Shown: piece after piece, positions 53,058 through 62,046 of the stretch
How positions within the stretch are numbered: position 1 is the stretch's first letter
Layout: every line of letters starts with the position of its first letter
Assembly: GCA_947500005.1 (NCBI GenBank)
Contig: CANMQJ010000002.1
Coordinates: 124,001 to 188,000 of the forward strand
DNA: 64,000 bases
Direction: 5' to 3'
From: an uncultured Paracoccaceae bacterium
GTDB lineage: Bacteria > Pseudomonadota > Alphaproteobacteria > Rhodobacterales > Rhodobacteraceae
The notes under the pieces: generated by a model
Told to the model about the DNA's origin: nothing
The model's input: the letters and a program-made list of their open reading frames with translations, nothing else
Database searches by the model: none
Position numbers and translations under genes: made by a program

Positions 53058-53789
53058 GTGGCGGAGAATGTGCCCCTTCTCGCCGTCCTGATCGACGCCG
53101 ACAACACTTCGCCCAAATGGTGCAAGGCGATCTTCGAGGAGATCGCCACATTGGGCGAAGCGTCGGTGCGGCGCTGCTACGGTGATTTTTCCAGCCACCA
53201 GATGAGTGGCTGGAACAAGGTCCAGGCCGAGTTCGGCCTGGTTCCGCACCACGCGCCCGCGAACACCGTGGGGAAGAACGCCAGCGATATCGCCCTTGTC
53301 ATCGACGCGATGGACCTGATGCATACCGAACGGTTCGACGGCTTCGTGCTGGTGAGTTCGGACAGCGATTTCACCCGCCTGGCCAGCCGCATCCGCGAGC
53401 AGGGGCTGGATGTCTATGGCATCGGCCAGATGAAAACGCCGGATGCGTTCCGCAAGGCCTGCCGCCGGTTCATCTTCCTGGAAAACATCTCTCAGGAGGA
53501 AGGCGGCGAGGAAAAGGCCGCCACCGAGAAAGGCCAGCGCGGCCGCGAGCTGCCCAAGGACAAGATGGCCGAGGCGCGCAACCTGATCCTCAAGGCGATG
53601 GATTCCATGGATCAGGACGACGAGTGGTTCGACCTCGGCACGCTGGGCCAGCGCATCCAGGCGGCCAACCCGGATTTCGATACACGAAGCTATGGAAAGC
53701 GGAAGCTGTCGGAACTGGTCGGCGCGCTCAAGATATTCGAGACGCGGCGCGCGAACGAAAAGCAGTTGCAGGTCCGGCGCCTGGATTGA
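53058..53789 (+). CDS. NYN domain protein (LabA-like) with C-terminal LOTUS-like domain
   Basis: A 243-residue protein with a PIN-like NYN nuclease domain. The acidic residues lie in LAVLIDADNTSPKW, GKNASDIALVIDAMDL and FVLVSSDSDFTRLA. It is followed by an Asp/Glu-rich linker and a C-terminal helical domain resembling OST-HTH/LOTUS. It probably cleaves or binds RNA. The start GTG at 53058 directly follows the dehydrogenase stop. Confidence 0.87.
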   Translation: MAENVPLLAVLIDADNTSPKWCKAIFEEIATLGEASVRRCYGDFSSHQMSGWNKVQAEFGLVPHHAPANTVGKNASDIALVIDAMDLMHTERFDGFVLVSSDSDFTRLASRIREQGLDVYGIGQMKTPDAFRKACRRFIFLENISQEEGGEEKAATEKGQRGRELPKDKMAEARNLILKAMDSMDQDDEWFDLGTLGQRIQAANPDFDTRSYGKRKLSELVGALKIFETRRANEKQLQVRRLD

Positions 53790-53795
53790 GCGGTA

Positions 53796-54413
53796 TCAGG
53801 TTCCGTAGCGCGCCATGAACATCTCGGTGACATGGCGCGCGACTTCCTCGATCTCTTCTGTGGTGAAGACACTCTGGAGACCGAACACCGCCCGGTTCCA
53901 CAGCCGCGTCTTGCACAGTTCCGAGAATTGCTCGGCCGCCATCGGGATGTCGTCGATGCGCAACTCTCCGCGCTCGACGGCTTTTTGCAGGTAATCCGAG
54001 ATCCGCTGCTTTCCCGTCTGCGGACCAGCCTCGTAGAAGGCGCAGGCCAGTTCGGGAAAGCGTTCCTTTTCCGCCACGCAGATACGAAACACCTGTTGCG
54101 CGAAATCGGAGATGAGAAAGGCGATCACCTGCGTCGCGGTGAAATGGAGCACCTCCCGGACCGGCCGCGTCTCGTCGATCATCGACACGATCCGGTCGGC
54201 CATCCGATTGCATTCGGTCTGGGCGACCTCCATGAACAAAAGCCGCTTGTCGGGAAAATAGCTGTAGAGCGTCGCCTTGGAGACACCGGCGGCGCGGGCG
54301 ATATCGTCAACGCTGGCGCCCTCGAAGCCGTCCGCCATGAACACCTCTCGCGCGCCTCTGAGAACCTGGTCGAACTTGCGGCCGGTGCGCAGAATGGTCG
54401 CGGCTTCGGTCAT
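53796..54413 (-). CDS. TetR/AcrR-family regulator
   Basis: A 205-residue repressor. The N-terminal TetR helix-turn-helix is in SVDDIARAAGVSKATLYSYF (near residue 35). The C-terminal ligand domain is helical. It is divergent from mbfA, with a partly symmetric AACCGGTCAGTT site in the gap, so it may control itself and mbfA. Confidence 0.88.
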   Translation of the reverse strand: MTEAATILRTGRKFDQVLRGAREVFMADGFEGASVDDIARAAGVSKATLYSYFPDKRLLFMEVAQTECNRMADRIVSMIDETRPVREVLHFTATQVIAFLISDFAQQVFRICVAEKERFPELACAFYEAGPQTGKQRISDYLQKAVERGELRIDDIPMAAEQFSELCKTRLWNRAVFGLQSVFTTEEIEEVARHVTEMFMARYGT

Positions 54414-54450
54414 GGGGACTCCTTGGTATATTCGGTTCCGTAAATGTATA

Positions 54451-54462
54451 AACCGGTCAGTT
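54451..54462. promoter_or_regulatory. Candidate TetR operator between tetR and mbfA
   Basis: AACCGGTCAGTT is an imperfect inverted repeat (8 of 12 positions symmetric) 38 bases upstream of the TetR-family ATG. The location fits autoregulation. No other operator-like site was clear in 54414-54537. Confidence 0.4.
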
Positions 54463-54537
54463 CAGTTTCAACGATTCTCGGGCCGAATTCGCCGTTGACG
54501 CGGTGTGACACCAACAACCCGGGAAAAGCGAGGTTCC

Positions 54538-55512
54538 ATGCGCTTCCTGCCCCAGCGAAAACGGTTCAAGGATCTGTCCGAACAGGAAATCCTGGCGCTT
54601 GCGGTCTCCTCGGAAGAGGACGATGCGCGCATCTACCGCAGCTATGCCGAGATGCTGCGCGCGGATTATCCCGGCAGCGCCAAGATGTTCGACGGCATGG
54701 CGCGGGAGGAGGACGAGCACCGCGCCCGGCTGATCGCGGCCCACGAGGCGCGGTTCGGCGCGGTGATCCCGCTGATCCGTCGCGAGCATGTGGCCGGATT
54801 CTACACGCGACGGCCCATCTGGCTGATCGAGAATCTCGGAATCGAGCGCATCCGCGAAGAGGCAGAGGCGATGGAGCGGGATGCGGAGCGGTTCTACCTT
54901 GCGGCGGCGAAACGCACCAGCGACAGCGCCACCCGCAAGCTGCTGGGCGATCTGGCCGCGGCGGAGGCAGGCCACCAGGCGGCAGCGAGCGCGCTGGAAG
55001 AGGAACACCTTTCACAGGATGCGAAGGCCGAGGAGGAAGCGGCCTCGCACCGGCAGTTCGTCCTGACATGGGTGCAGCCGGGGCTTGCGGGGCTGATGGA
55101 CGGGTCGGTCTCGACACTGGCGCCGATCTTTGCCACCGCCTTCGCCACGCAGGACACCTGGACGACCTTTCTCGTGGGCGTCGCGGCCTCGGTCGGCGCG
55201 GGCATCTCGATGGGGTTCACCGAGGCCGCGTCGGATGATGGCGAGTTGTCGGGACGCGGCTCGCCGGTCAAGCGGGGAATCGCCTCTGGCGTGATGACGA
55301 CGCTGGGCGGGCTGGGCCATGCGATGCCGTACCTGATCCCGGAATTCTGGACCGCGACCACCATCGCGATCTTCATCGTGTTCGTCGAGCTCTGGGCCAT
55401 CGCGTGGATCCAGAACCGTTACATGGAAACGCCGTTTTTCCGCGCCGTTTTCCAAGTCGTGCTGGGTGGGGCGCTGGTCCTGGGCGCGGGGGTTCTGATC
55501 GGCAGTGGCTAG
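54538..55512 (+). CDS. mbfA: Membrane-bound ferritin MbfA (erythrin/VIT1-type iron exporter)
   Basis: A 324-residue fusion of a ferritin-like diiron domain and a VIT1-like transporter domain. The ferritin part carries SEEDDARIYRSYAEML and AREEDEHRARLIAAHEARF with the expected Glu and His ligands. The C-terminal part has about five membrane helices with VGVAASVGAGISMGFTEAAS. Rhizobial MbfA exports iron and protects against iron and peroxide stress. I chose the ATG at 54538; an in-frame GTG lies at 54505. Confidence 0.9.
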   Translation: MRFLPQRKRFKDLSEQEILALAVSSEEDDARIYRSYAEMLRADYPGSAKMFDGMAREEDEHRARLIAAHEARFGAVIPLIRREHVAGFYTRRPIWLIENLGIERIREEAEAMERDAERFYLAAAKRTSDSATRKLLGDLAAAEAGHQAAASALEEEHLSQDAKAEEEAASHRQFVLTWVQPGLAGLMDGSVSTLAPIFATAFATQDTWTTFLVGVAASVGAGISMGFTEAASDDGELSGRGSPVKRGIASGVMTTLGGLGHAMPYLIPEFWTATTIAIFIVFVELWAIAWIQNRYMETPFFRAVFQVVLGGALVLGAGVLIGSG

Positions 55513-55555
55513 GGCCGCGCTTGCGCTTTGGTAAATTCATGTTACCAGAACCGCC

Positions 55556-56485
55556 ATGGTCGAGATCTTCCTGCGCACATTGCCGTTCTTCGCGATCATC
55601 GGCCTGGGATACTGGGCCGGTCGCACCCGCTTCTTCACCGAGGAAGCGACCGCCTATCTGACGAAATTCGTCTTTTTCTTCGCGCTTTCCGCGATGCTGT
55701 TCCGGTTCTCGGCGACGCTGTCGTTTGACGAGATCTTCAACGGGCGGCTGGTGGTGGCCTATCTCTGGGGCACTGCGGCAGTCTATGGCATCGCGACACT
55801 GGTGGCCTTTCTGCGCGGGCTGGACGTGCCCACCGCCTCGGTCGAGGCGCAATGCGCGGCGATTGGCAATGTGGGGTTTTTGGGACTGCCGATGCTCGCC
55901 ACCCTGTTCGGCGAGGCCGCGATCGGGCCGGTGATGCTGGGCCTGACCGTGGATTTGGTAGTTTTCTCGTCGCTGATCGTGATCCTGATCAATGGCGGGC
56001 GCGACGGACGGCTGACGCTGAACACGCTGCGCCTGATCGGGCTCGGATTGCTCAAGAACCCGATGATCGTGTCGATCACGGCGGGTATGCTCTGGTCGGC
56101 CTTCAGCCTGCCGATCCCGCGGCCCATGAACGACTTCCTGACCATTCTCGGCGGCGCGGCCACGCCCGGCGCGCTGTTCGCCATCGGCGCGTCGCTGGCC
56201 GGGCGGTCGGCCGAGCGGATACAGGTCGCGGGCTGGCTGAGTTTCTGCAAGCTGGTACTGCACCCTGGTTTCGTGGCCATCGGCGTGCTGGTCCTGTTCC
56301 CGGTGGAGCCCTTCGCGGCCTCGGTCATCATCGCGGCCTCGGCCCTGCCGGTGGCGGGAAATGTCTACATGCTGGCCGCGCATTATGGCATCGCACCCCA
56401 GCGCGCCTCGGCCGCGATCCTGCTGTCGACTGCGGTCAGCATATTGACCGTTCCGCTGGTGATCGCCTGGGTCGGCACGCCCTGA
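55556..56485 (+). CDS. AEC family transporter
   Basis: A 309-residue membrane protein of the auxin efflux carrier family, with about ten hydrophobic segments arranged as two repeats. Landmarks are IGLGYWAGRTRFFTEEATAY near the start and IAASALPVAGNVYMLAAHYG near the end. Substrate unknown; family members move organic acids or amino acids. Confidence 0.85.
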   Translation: MVEIFLRTLPFFAIIGLGYWAGRTRFFTEEATAYLTKFVFFFALSAMLFRFSATLSFDEIFNGRLVVAYLWGTAAVYGIATLVAFLRGLDVPTASVEAQCAAIGNVGFLGLPMLATLFGEAAIGPVMLGLTVDLVVFSSLIVILINGGRDGRLTLNTLRLIGLGLLKNPMIVSITAGMLWSAFSLPIPRPMNDFLTILGGAATPGALFAIGASLAGRSAERIQVAGWLSFCKLVLHPGFVAIGVLVLFPVEPFAASVIIAASALPVAGNVYMLAAHYGIAPQRASAAILLSTAVSILTVPLVIAWVGTP

Positions 56486-56550
56486 GGCTTTACGCGGCGC
56501 GGCACGGTCGTTAGCCATGGGGCGAGTTTATCGCCAAGGAGCGCCTATCC

Positions 56551-57381
56551 ATGGAAACGCTGTCCGAGAACACCTGTTTCGGCGGGATGCAGGGTGTCTA
56601 TCGCCACAATTCCAAGACCTGCCATTGCGACATGACCTTCGGCCTGTTCCTGCCCGCCGAGGCGGCGGACGGGCCCGTGCCCGTGCTGTGGTACCTGTCC
56701 GGCCTGACCTGCACGCATGAGAACGCGATGACCAAGGCCGGTGCCCAGGCCTGGGCCGCCGAGCAGGGTATCGCGCTGATCTTTCCCGACACCTCGCCGC
56801 GTGGCGAAGGGGTCGCCGATGCCGACGAATACGACATGGGCCAAGGCGCGGGGTTCTACGTGAACGCCACGCAGGACCCTTGGGCCAAGCATTTCCAGAT
56901 GTGGGATTACGTGGCCGAGGAACTGCCCGAACTTGTCTTCGAGAATTTCGCGATTGATTCCGACCGGCAGGCGATCACCGGCCATTCCATGGGCGGGCAT
57001 GGCGCGCTGGTGATGGCGATGAACCTGCCGCAGCGCTTCCGCTCGGTCTCGGCCTTCGCGCCTATCGTGAACCCGACGGAGTCGGAGTGGGGTCGCAAGC
57101 AGTTCCTGGCCTACCTCGGCAAGGAAGACACGGACTGGTCGAAATACGATGCGACGCTGCTGATGCAGGACGCAGGCTTTGACGGGCCGATGCTGATCGA
57201 CACGGGCACCAAGGACCAGTTCATCGACCTGCTGCGCCCCGAGGCGCTGGCCCATGCCATCGCGGCGCGGCGGCAGGAGGCCGTGCTGCGGATGCAGCCG
57301 GGCTATGACCACTCCTATTTCTTCGTGTCGAGCTTCATGGAGGATCACGTCAATTTCCACGCGGAGTTCCTTTACGCGTGA
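56551..57381 (+). CDS. fghA: S-formylglutathione hydrolase
   Basis: A 276-residue esterase-fold enzyme hydrolysing S-formylglutathione to formate and glutathione. The nucleophile Ser146 is in [14 protein letters not shown]. The conserved [20 protein letters not shown] and [20 protein letters not shown] blocks are diagnostic, and the catalytic His is in GYDHSYFFV. It completes the pathway begun by the dehydrogenase at 51945. Its stop overlaps the DUF188 gene start. Confidence 0.95.
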   Translation: METLSENTCFGGMQGVYRHNSKTCHCDMTFGLFLPAEAADGPVPVLWYLSGLTCTHENAMTKAGAQAWAAEQGIALIFPDTSPRGEGVADADEYDMGQGAGFYVNATQDPWAKHFQMWDYVAEELPELVFENFAIDSDRQAITGHSMGGHGALVMAMNLPQRFRSVSAFAPIVNPTESEWGRKQFLAYLGKEDTDWSKYDATLLMQDAGFDGPMLIDTGTKDQFIDLLRPEALAHAIAARRQEAVLRMQPGYDHSYFFVSSFMEDHVNFHAEFLYA

Positions 57382-57827
57382 CGCTTTATGTCGATGCCGA
57401 TGCCTGCCCGGTGAAGGAGGAGGCAGAGCGTGCCGCCACGAGGCACAAGGTGGCGATGAAGCTGGTCTCGAATGGCGGGCTGCGCCCCTCGCGCAACTCG
57501 CTTGTCGAGGTGGTGATCGTCCCCGAGGGGCCGGATGCCGCGGATATGTGGATCGCCGAGCGCTGCGGGCCGGGCGACGTGGTCGTGACCTCGGACATGC
57601 CGCTGGCCGCGCGCTGCGTCGAGGCGGGCGCGCAGGTTCTGCGCCACAATGGCGAGGCGCTGACAGCGGCCAATATCGGCCAGCAGCTTGCCATGCGCGA
57701 TCTGATGACCGACCTGCGCGCGGCGAACCCGCTGGGCGCGGGCGGCGGCGGCAAGGCCTTTTCCAAGGCGGATCGCTCGCGCTTTCTCGACACGCTGGAG
57801 CGGATGCTGCGCCAGACGGGCCGGTGA
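57378..57827 (+). CDS. YaiI/YqxD (DUF188) family protein
   Basis: A 149-residue protein of the YaiI/YqxD family. It starts [20 protein letters not shown] with the acidic DADACPVK motif and contains [19 protein letters not shown]. The fold is related to PIN/NYN nucleases, but the function is unknown. It uses GTG at 57378, overlapping the fghA stop (GTGA). Confidence 0.86.
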   Translation: MTLYVDADACPVKEEAERAATRHKVAMKLVSNGGLRPSRNSLVEVVIVPEGPDAADMWIAERCGPGDVVVTSDMPLAARCVEAGAQVLRHNGEALTAANIGQQLAMRDLMTDLRAANPLGAGGGGKAFSKADRSRFLDTLERMLRQTGR

Positions 57828-57840
57828 GAGGGAACGCTCC

Positions 57841-57910
57841 CGCCCGAAGCGGACGCATCGCAGATGCGCCCCCTTCGGTTGGGCGTGGCGCCGCGCTGAC
57901 GCGCGGCGCC
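57841..57910. repeat. Structured intergenic element with two hairpins
   Basis: The first structure nests CGCATC-GCA-GATGCG (57854-57868) inside CCGAAG/CTTCGG (57844-57849 and 57873-57878), with outer CGCCC/GGGCG pairing. The second is a perfect 10-bp stem GGCGCCGCGC-TGAC-GCGCGGCGCC (57887-57910). There is no T-run. It may be a repeat element or a dual terminator between the DUF188 and HAD genes. Confidence 0.6.
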
Positions 57911-57987
57911 TGCCTGTGGTTTCGGGCTTGCACCAGATCGACCGGATTGGTTTTCTGCCCGCGACCACGCAAGGCAAGGAGACCTGC

Positions 57988-58608
57988 ATGAGCATCGAGG
58001 CCGTGGTGTTCGACATCGGCAACGTCCTGATCGAGTGGCAGCCCGAGCGGCATTACGACCGGGTCATCGGACCGGCCCGCCGCAAGGCGATGTTCGACTC
58101 GGTCGACCTGCACGGGATGAACGACCTGGTCGATCAGGGACACCACTTCACCGACACGATCTATGACTGGGCGGAGAAACACCCCGAGTGGCGTGAAGAA
58201 ATCCGCATGTGGCACGATGACTGGATCTCGCTCGCCTCGCCCGCCATCCCGCATTCCGTGCGCCTGATGCGCGCGTTGAAGAGGCGCGGCGTTCCGGTCT
58301 TTGCGCTGAGCAATTTCGGGGTGCAGAATTTCGAGTATGCCTGCACGGTCTATCCGTTTCTCAACGAGTTCGACCGGCTTTACGTGTCGGGTCGGATGAA
58401 GACGGTGAAGCCTTGGCCGGAGATCTATGAGAGGGTGGAAGCGGATTGCGGGATCGCGCCCGGCGCGCTTCTGTTCACGGATGACCGCATCGACAACATC
58501 GAGACCGCTAGGACACGCGGTTGGCAGACCCACCATTTCGACGGCCCAGAGGGGCTGGCCCGGCGGCTGGTGGCCGAGACCCTATTGAAGGAAAGCGAGG
58601 CAGCATGA
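57988..58608 (+). CDS. HAD-family hydrolase
   Basis: A 206-residue haloacid-dehalogenase-like phosphatase of subfamily IA. It has the nucleophile motif VVFDIGNVLIEW, motif II in VFALSNFG, the Lys in KTVKPWPEIY and motif IV in LLFTDDRIDNIETA. It resembles YihX-type sugar phosphatases. I chose the ATG at 57988. It is coupled to the ornithine-cyclodeaminase gene by ATGA. Confidence 0.86.
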   Translation: MSIEAVVFDIGNVLIEWQPERHYDRVIGPARRKAMFDSVDLHGMNDLVDQGHHFTDTIYDWAEKHPEWREEIRMWHDDWISLASPAIPHSVRLMRALKRRGVPVFALSNFGVQNFEYACTVYPFLNEFDRLYVSGRMKTVKPWPEIYERVEADCGIAPGALLFTDDRIDNIETARTRGWQTHHFDGPEGLARRLVAETLLKESEAA

Positions 58609-59525
58609 GCATCCCCTATATCTCTTACGACGAAGGCGAAGCGCAGATCGACTGGATCGGCCTGACCGAGGCGCTGGCCGCCGGCCACGACCTGCCCAAG
58701 GCCGAGATCGGGGATACGTTCCTGTACCGCGATCCCGACACGCTGTTGTCGAGGGCGGCCTGGATCGACGGGCTGGGCATGGCGGTCAAGACGGCGACCG
58801 TCTTTCCGCGCAACCCCGATGCCGGTGTGCCGATGATCAACGGGGGCGTTTGCCTTTATGACGACAGGGACGGGACGCTGTCGGCGCTGCTGGACTTCCA
58901 CCTGGTGACCAAGTGGAAGACCGCCGGGGACAGCCTGCTGGGCGCGCTTCGGCTGGCAAGCCCTGAGAGCCGCGAAATCCTGATCGTGGGGGCCGGGACC
59001 GTGGGGCGGTCGCTGGTCGAGGCGTTCGGCGCCGGGTTCCCGCAGGCGAGGATCCGGCTGTGGAACCGCACGCTGTCAAAGGCGGAGGATCTGGCACGCA
59101 GCCTCGACGGCGTGGATGTGGCCCCCGATCTGGCCGATAGCGTGGCGCAGGCGGATATCATCGTGACCGCGACCATGTCGACCGAGCCGGTGATCCGCGG
59201 CGAATGGCTGCGACCAGGCCAGCACCTGAACATGATCGGCGCCTATCGTCCCGACATGCGCGAGGCCGATGACGAGGCGCTGCGCCGGTCCAAGGTCTAT
59301 GTGGACAGTTTCGACACCACGATCGGCCATATCGGCGAGATCGAGATTCCGCTGTCGCAGGGCACGATCACGCGCGATGACCTGCTGGCCGATTTCTATA
59401 CGCTCGACAGGTTCAGCCCCGATCCCGAGGCGATCACACTGTTCAAGAACGGAGGCGGCGCGCATCTGGACCTGATGACCAGCCGTTACATCCTTGACCG
59501 CTGGCAAGCGGCTCAGACGGGCTGA
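58605..59525 (+). CDS. Ornithine cyclodeaminase family protein
   Basis: A 306-residue protein of the ornithine cyclodeaminase/mu-crystallin family. It has MAVKTATVFPRNP (substrate-site Lys), the NAD-binding ILIVGAGTVGRSLVEAF and TATMSTEPVIRGEWLRPGQH. It could cyclise ornithine to proline or reduce a cyclic imino acid such as pyrroline-2-carboxylate. Its 3' end overlaps the convergent MFS gene by 13 bases. Confidence 0.85.
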   Translation: MSIPYISYDEGEAQIDWIGLTEALAAGHDLPKAEIGDTFLYRDPDTLLSRAAWIDGLGMAVKTATVFPRNPDAGVPMINGGVCLYDDRDGTLSALLDFHLVTKWKTAGDSLLGALRLASPESREILIVGAGTVGRSLVEAFGAGFPQARIRLWNRTLSKAEDLARSLDGVDVAPDLADSVAQADIIVTATMSTEPVIRGEWLRPGQHLNMIGAYRPDMREADDEALRRSKVYVDSFDTTIGHIGEIEIPLSQGTITRDDLLADFYTLDRFSPDPEAITLFKNGGGAHLDLMTSRYILDRWQAAQTG

Positions 59526-60754
59526 GCCACCGGGCGCAGGGTCTCGCGGATCGGCAGGTGGACGATGGCGCTGAAGGCGCCGACACCGACGCCGATCCAC
59601 CAGACCATCGTGTAGTCGCCGTAGAGATCGTACATGCGCCCGCCTAGCCAGACCCCCAGGAAGCCGCCGATCTGGTGGCTCAGGAAGACGATACCGTAGA
59701 GCGTGCCCATGTAGCGCAGCCCGTAGAGATGCGCGACCAGCCCCGAGGTCAGCGGCACGGTGGCCAGCCAGAGAGAGCCCATCACCATCGAGAAGACGAT
59801 GACCGAAAGCGGCGTGATCGGCAGCAGGATGAAAGCCGCCGCCGCGATGGTGCGGCCGGTATAGATGCCAGCCAGCAGGTATTTCCTAGGAAAGTGGTTC
59901 CCCGCCCAGCCCGCCATCAGGGTGCCGACGATATTGGCGAGCCCGATCAACGCGATGGCGACGGCGCCCAAGGCCGAGGTGGTGGTGATCCCCATCGTAT
60001 GCAGCACGCCACCGGGCATGATCGGGCCGCACATCTCGGTCACGAAGGCAGGGAAATGCGCTGTGATGAATGCCAGCTGATAGCCGCAGCTGAAGAAGCC
60101 CAGAAAGATCAGCGCGTATGAGGGGTCACGCAAGGCGCGGCCCAGGATCTGGCCCATGCTCTCCTCGAGCTCGGCCTTGCTCACAGGCGTGGGGGCGCGC
60201 ATCAGCGGCAGGGTCAGGATGAGCGAGAGGATTACCGCCGCGAAGACGATGAAGACCTGCTGCCAGGACAGGAAGGTCAGCAGGAACTCGGCCGTGGGGG
60301 CGCCGACGACCTGGCCGAGGCTGCCTGCCGCGGTGACGACGGCCAGCGACATAGAGCGGTTGGCGTCGCTGGAAGCGCGTCCCACCACGGCAAGCACGAC
60401 GCCGAACCCGGTGCCCGCGATGCCGAAACCCACGAGCCATGCGTAAAGCTGGTGCTCGGCCGGGGTCGTGGACCACGCGGTTAACACCATGCCGGCCGCA
60501 TAGGTCAGCGCACCCATGACGATCGCCTTGCGGTCGCCGATCCGCTCGGCGATGGCGGCGAAGATCGGCTGCCCGATGCCCCAGGCAAGGTTCTGGATCG
60601 CGATGGCCAGCGAGAATTCGGCCCGCGGCCAGCCGAATTCCAGACCTACCGGGATCTGGAACACGCCGAAAGACGCGCGCACCGCGAAGCTGACCGTGAT
60701 GATGACGCAGCCGACAAGGAGGACGGGCGTAAGCAGCGGCTGAGCGGATTTCAT
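59513..60754 (-). CDS. MFS transporter
   Basis: A 413-residue major facilitator protein with about twelve hydrophobic segments. The loop between helices 2 and 3 is AERIGDRKAIVMG. The second half contains SGLVAHLYGLRYMGTLYGIV. I chose the ATG at 60754 with RBS AAGGAACC. The family section resembles oxalate/formate-antiporter-type MFS members, but the substrate is unknown. Confidence 0.86.
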   Translation of the reverse strand: MKSAQPLLTPVLLVGCVIITVSFAVRASFGVFQIPVGLEFGWPRAEFSLAIAIQNLAWGIGQPIFAAIAERIGDRKAIVMGALTYAAGMVLTAWSTTPAEHQLYAWLVGFGIAGTGFGVVLAVVGRASSDANRSMSLAVVTAAGSLGQVVGAPTAEFLLTFLSWQQVFIVFAAVILSLILTLPLMRAPTPVSKAELEESMGQILGRALRDPSYALIFLGFFSCGYQLAFITAHFPAFVTEMCGPIMPGGVLHTMGITTTSALGAVAIALIGLANIVGTLMAGWAGNHFPRKYLLAGIYTGRTIAAAAFILLPITPLSVIVFSMVMGSLWLATVPLTSGLVAHLYGLRYMGTLYGIVFLSHQIGGFLGVWLGGRMYDLYGDYTMVWWIGVGVGAFSAIVHLPIRETLRPVAQPV

Positions 60755-60902
60755 GGGCGGTTCCTTCGTGTCGCAGGCGCGGACGATACGAGACAACGAC
60801 CCAAGGTCAATTCAGCATTTGTGGAACCTCGCGTCAGAAAATGTGATGGACGGTGCCAAGCGCCTGCTTTCCAAGGCAATCGCGCCGCGCTATGGCTGCG
60901 CC

Positions 60903-61961
60903 ATGACCGAGGTGACCGAGCTTTATGCCGCCCGCGTGGCCGAAGGTGCGCTGCATCACGACGCCGCGCAGGAGGCCGTCCTGCCCGAATTCGAACGCAT
61001 CCGCGCCGGAGTGAGCAACCCGCCGCGACGGGGGCTGTTTCGCAAGCCGCCGCCGCCGCCCGAGGGTTTGTACCTTTGGGGCGGGGTCGGGCGTGGCAAA
61101 TCCATGCTGATGGACCTGTTCGTCGCCTCACTCGCCGACGTGCCGGTGCGCCGGGTGCATTTCCACGCCTTCATGCAGGAAATCCATGCCGGGATGCACG
61201 AGGCGCGCGAGAAGGGTACGCAGGATGCATTGGCGCCGGTGGTGGCGCGGGTGATCGAGAGTGTGAAGGTTCTGGCCTTCGACGAGATGCAGATCACCGA
61301 CATCACCGACGCAATGATCGTCGGGCGGCTGTTCGAGGCGCTTTTCAACGCGGGCGTGGTGGTGGTGACCACCTCGAACCGGCATCCCGACGAGCTTTAC
61401 AAGGACGGGCTGAACCGGCAGCTCTTCCTGCCCTTCATCGCGCTTATCAAGGAACGCATGGTTGTCTGGGAGATGGAGAGCGCAACCGATTATCGGCAGG
61501 ATCGCCTCAAGGGGCAGGACGTCTATTTCACCCCGACCGGGCCCGAGGCGCGGGCGCAGATCGCCGCCATCTGGCAGGATTTGACGGGCGGCGCCGCCGA
61601 GCCGTTGAAGCTGCATGTGAAGGGGCGAACCGTCGTGCTGCCGGCCTATCGAAACGGGATCGCGCGGGCGTCCTTCTACGACCTGTGCGGGCGGATGCTG
61701 GGACCTGCGGATTACCTGGCCGTGGCCGAGGCGGTGAAGGTTCTGGTGCTGGAGGACATACCCCGTCTGTCACGCAACAATTTCAACGAGGCCAAGCGCT
61801 TCGTCACGCTGATCGACGCGCTGTACGAAGCGAGGGTGCGGCTGATCTGCTCGGCAGCGGCGGAACCCGAATATCTTTACGTCGAAGGATCGGGCTCGTT
61901 CGAGTTCGAGCGCACCGCCTCGCGCCTGCGCGAGATGCAGGCGGAGGGATGGGGGGAGTAA
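60903..61961 (+). CDS. zapE: AFG1-like ATPase ZapE
   Basis: A 352-residue P-loop ATPase of the AFG1/ZapE family, which acts at the division site in E. coli. It has Walker A LWGGVGRGKSMLMD, Walker B VLAFDEMQITDITDAMI and TTSNRHPDELYKDGLNRQLF. I chose the ATG at 60903 (MTEVTELYAARV). The frame is open upstream into the divergent MFS promoter region, where no RBS is evident. Confidence 0.9.
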   Translation: MTEVTELYAARVAEGALHHDAAQEAVLPEFERIRAGVSNPPRRGLFRKPPPPPEGLYLWGGVGRGKSMLMDLFVASLADVPVRRVHFHAFMQEIHAGMHEAREKGTQDALAPVVARVIESVKVLAFDEMQITDITDAMIVGRLFEALFNAGVVVVTTSNRHPDELYKDGLNRQLFLPFIALIKERMVVWEMESATDYRQDRLKGQDVYFTPTGPEARAQIAAIWQDLTGGAAEPLKLHVKGRTVVLPAYRNGIARASFYDLCGRMLGPADYLAVAEAVKVLVLEDIPRLSRNNFNEAKRFVTLIDALYEARVRLICSAAAEPEYLYVEGSGSFEFERTASRLREMQAEGWGE

Positions 61962-62029
61962 GGGGGCTCTGCCCCCTCTTGGCGCGATGCGCCAATTCAC
62001 CCCCGGAGTATTTCGGAAGAGATGAAAGG
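61962..62029 (+). repeat. Structured intergenic repeat of Rhodobacteraceae type
   Basis: Directly after the zapE stop come two hairpins, GGGGGC-TCT-GCCCCC (61962-61976) and TTGGCGC-GAT-GCGCCAA (61979-61995). A single-stranded-looking tail CACCCCCGGAGTATTTCGGA-type sequence ending AGAGATGAAAGG follows (to 62029). I recall similar sequence at many 3' gene ends in Rhodobacteraceae genomes. It could terminate or process transcripts of the convergent zapE and folC genes. Confidence 0.65.
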
Positions 62030-62046
62030 TCGGCGCGGCGCCCCGA

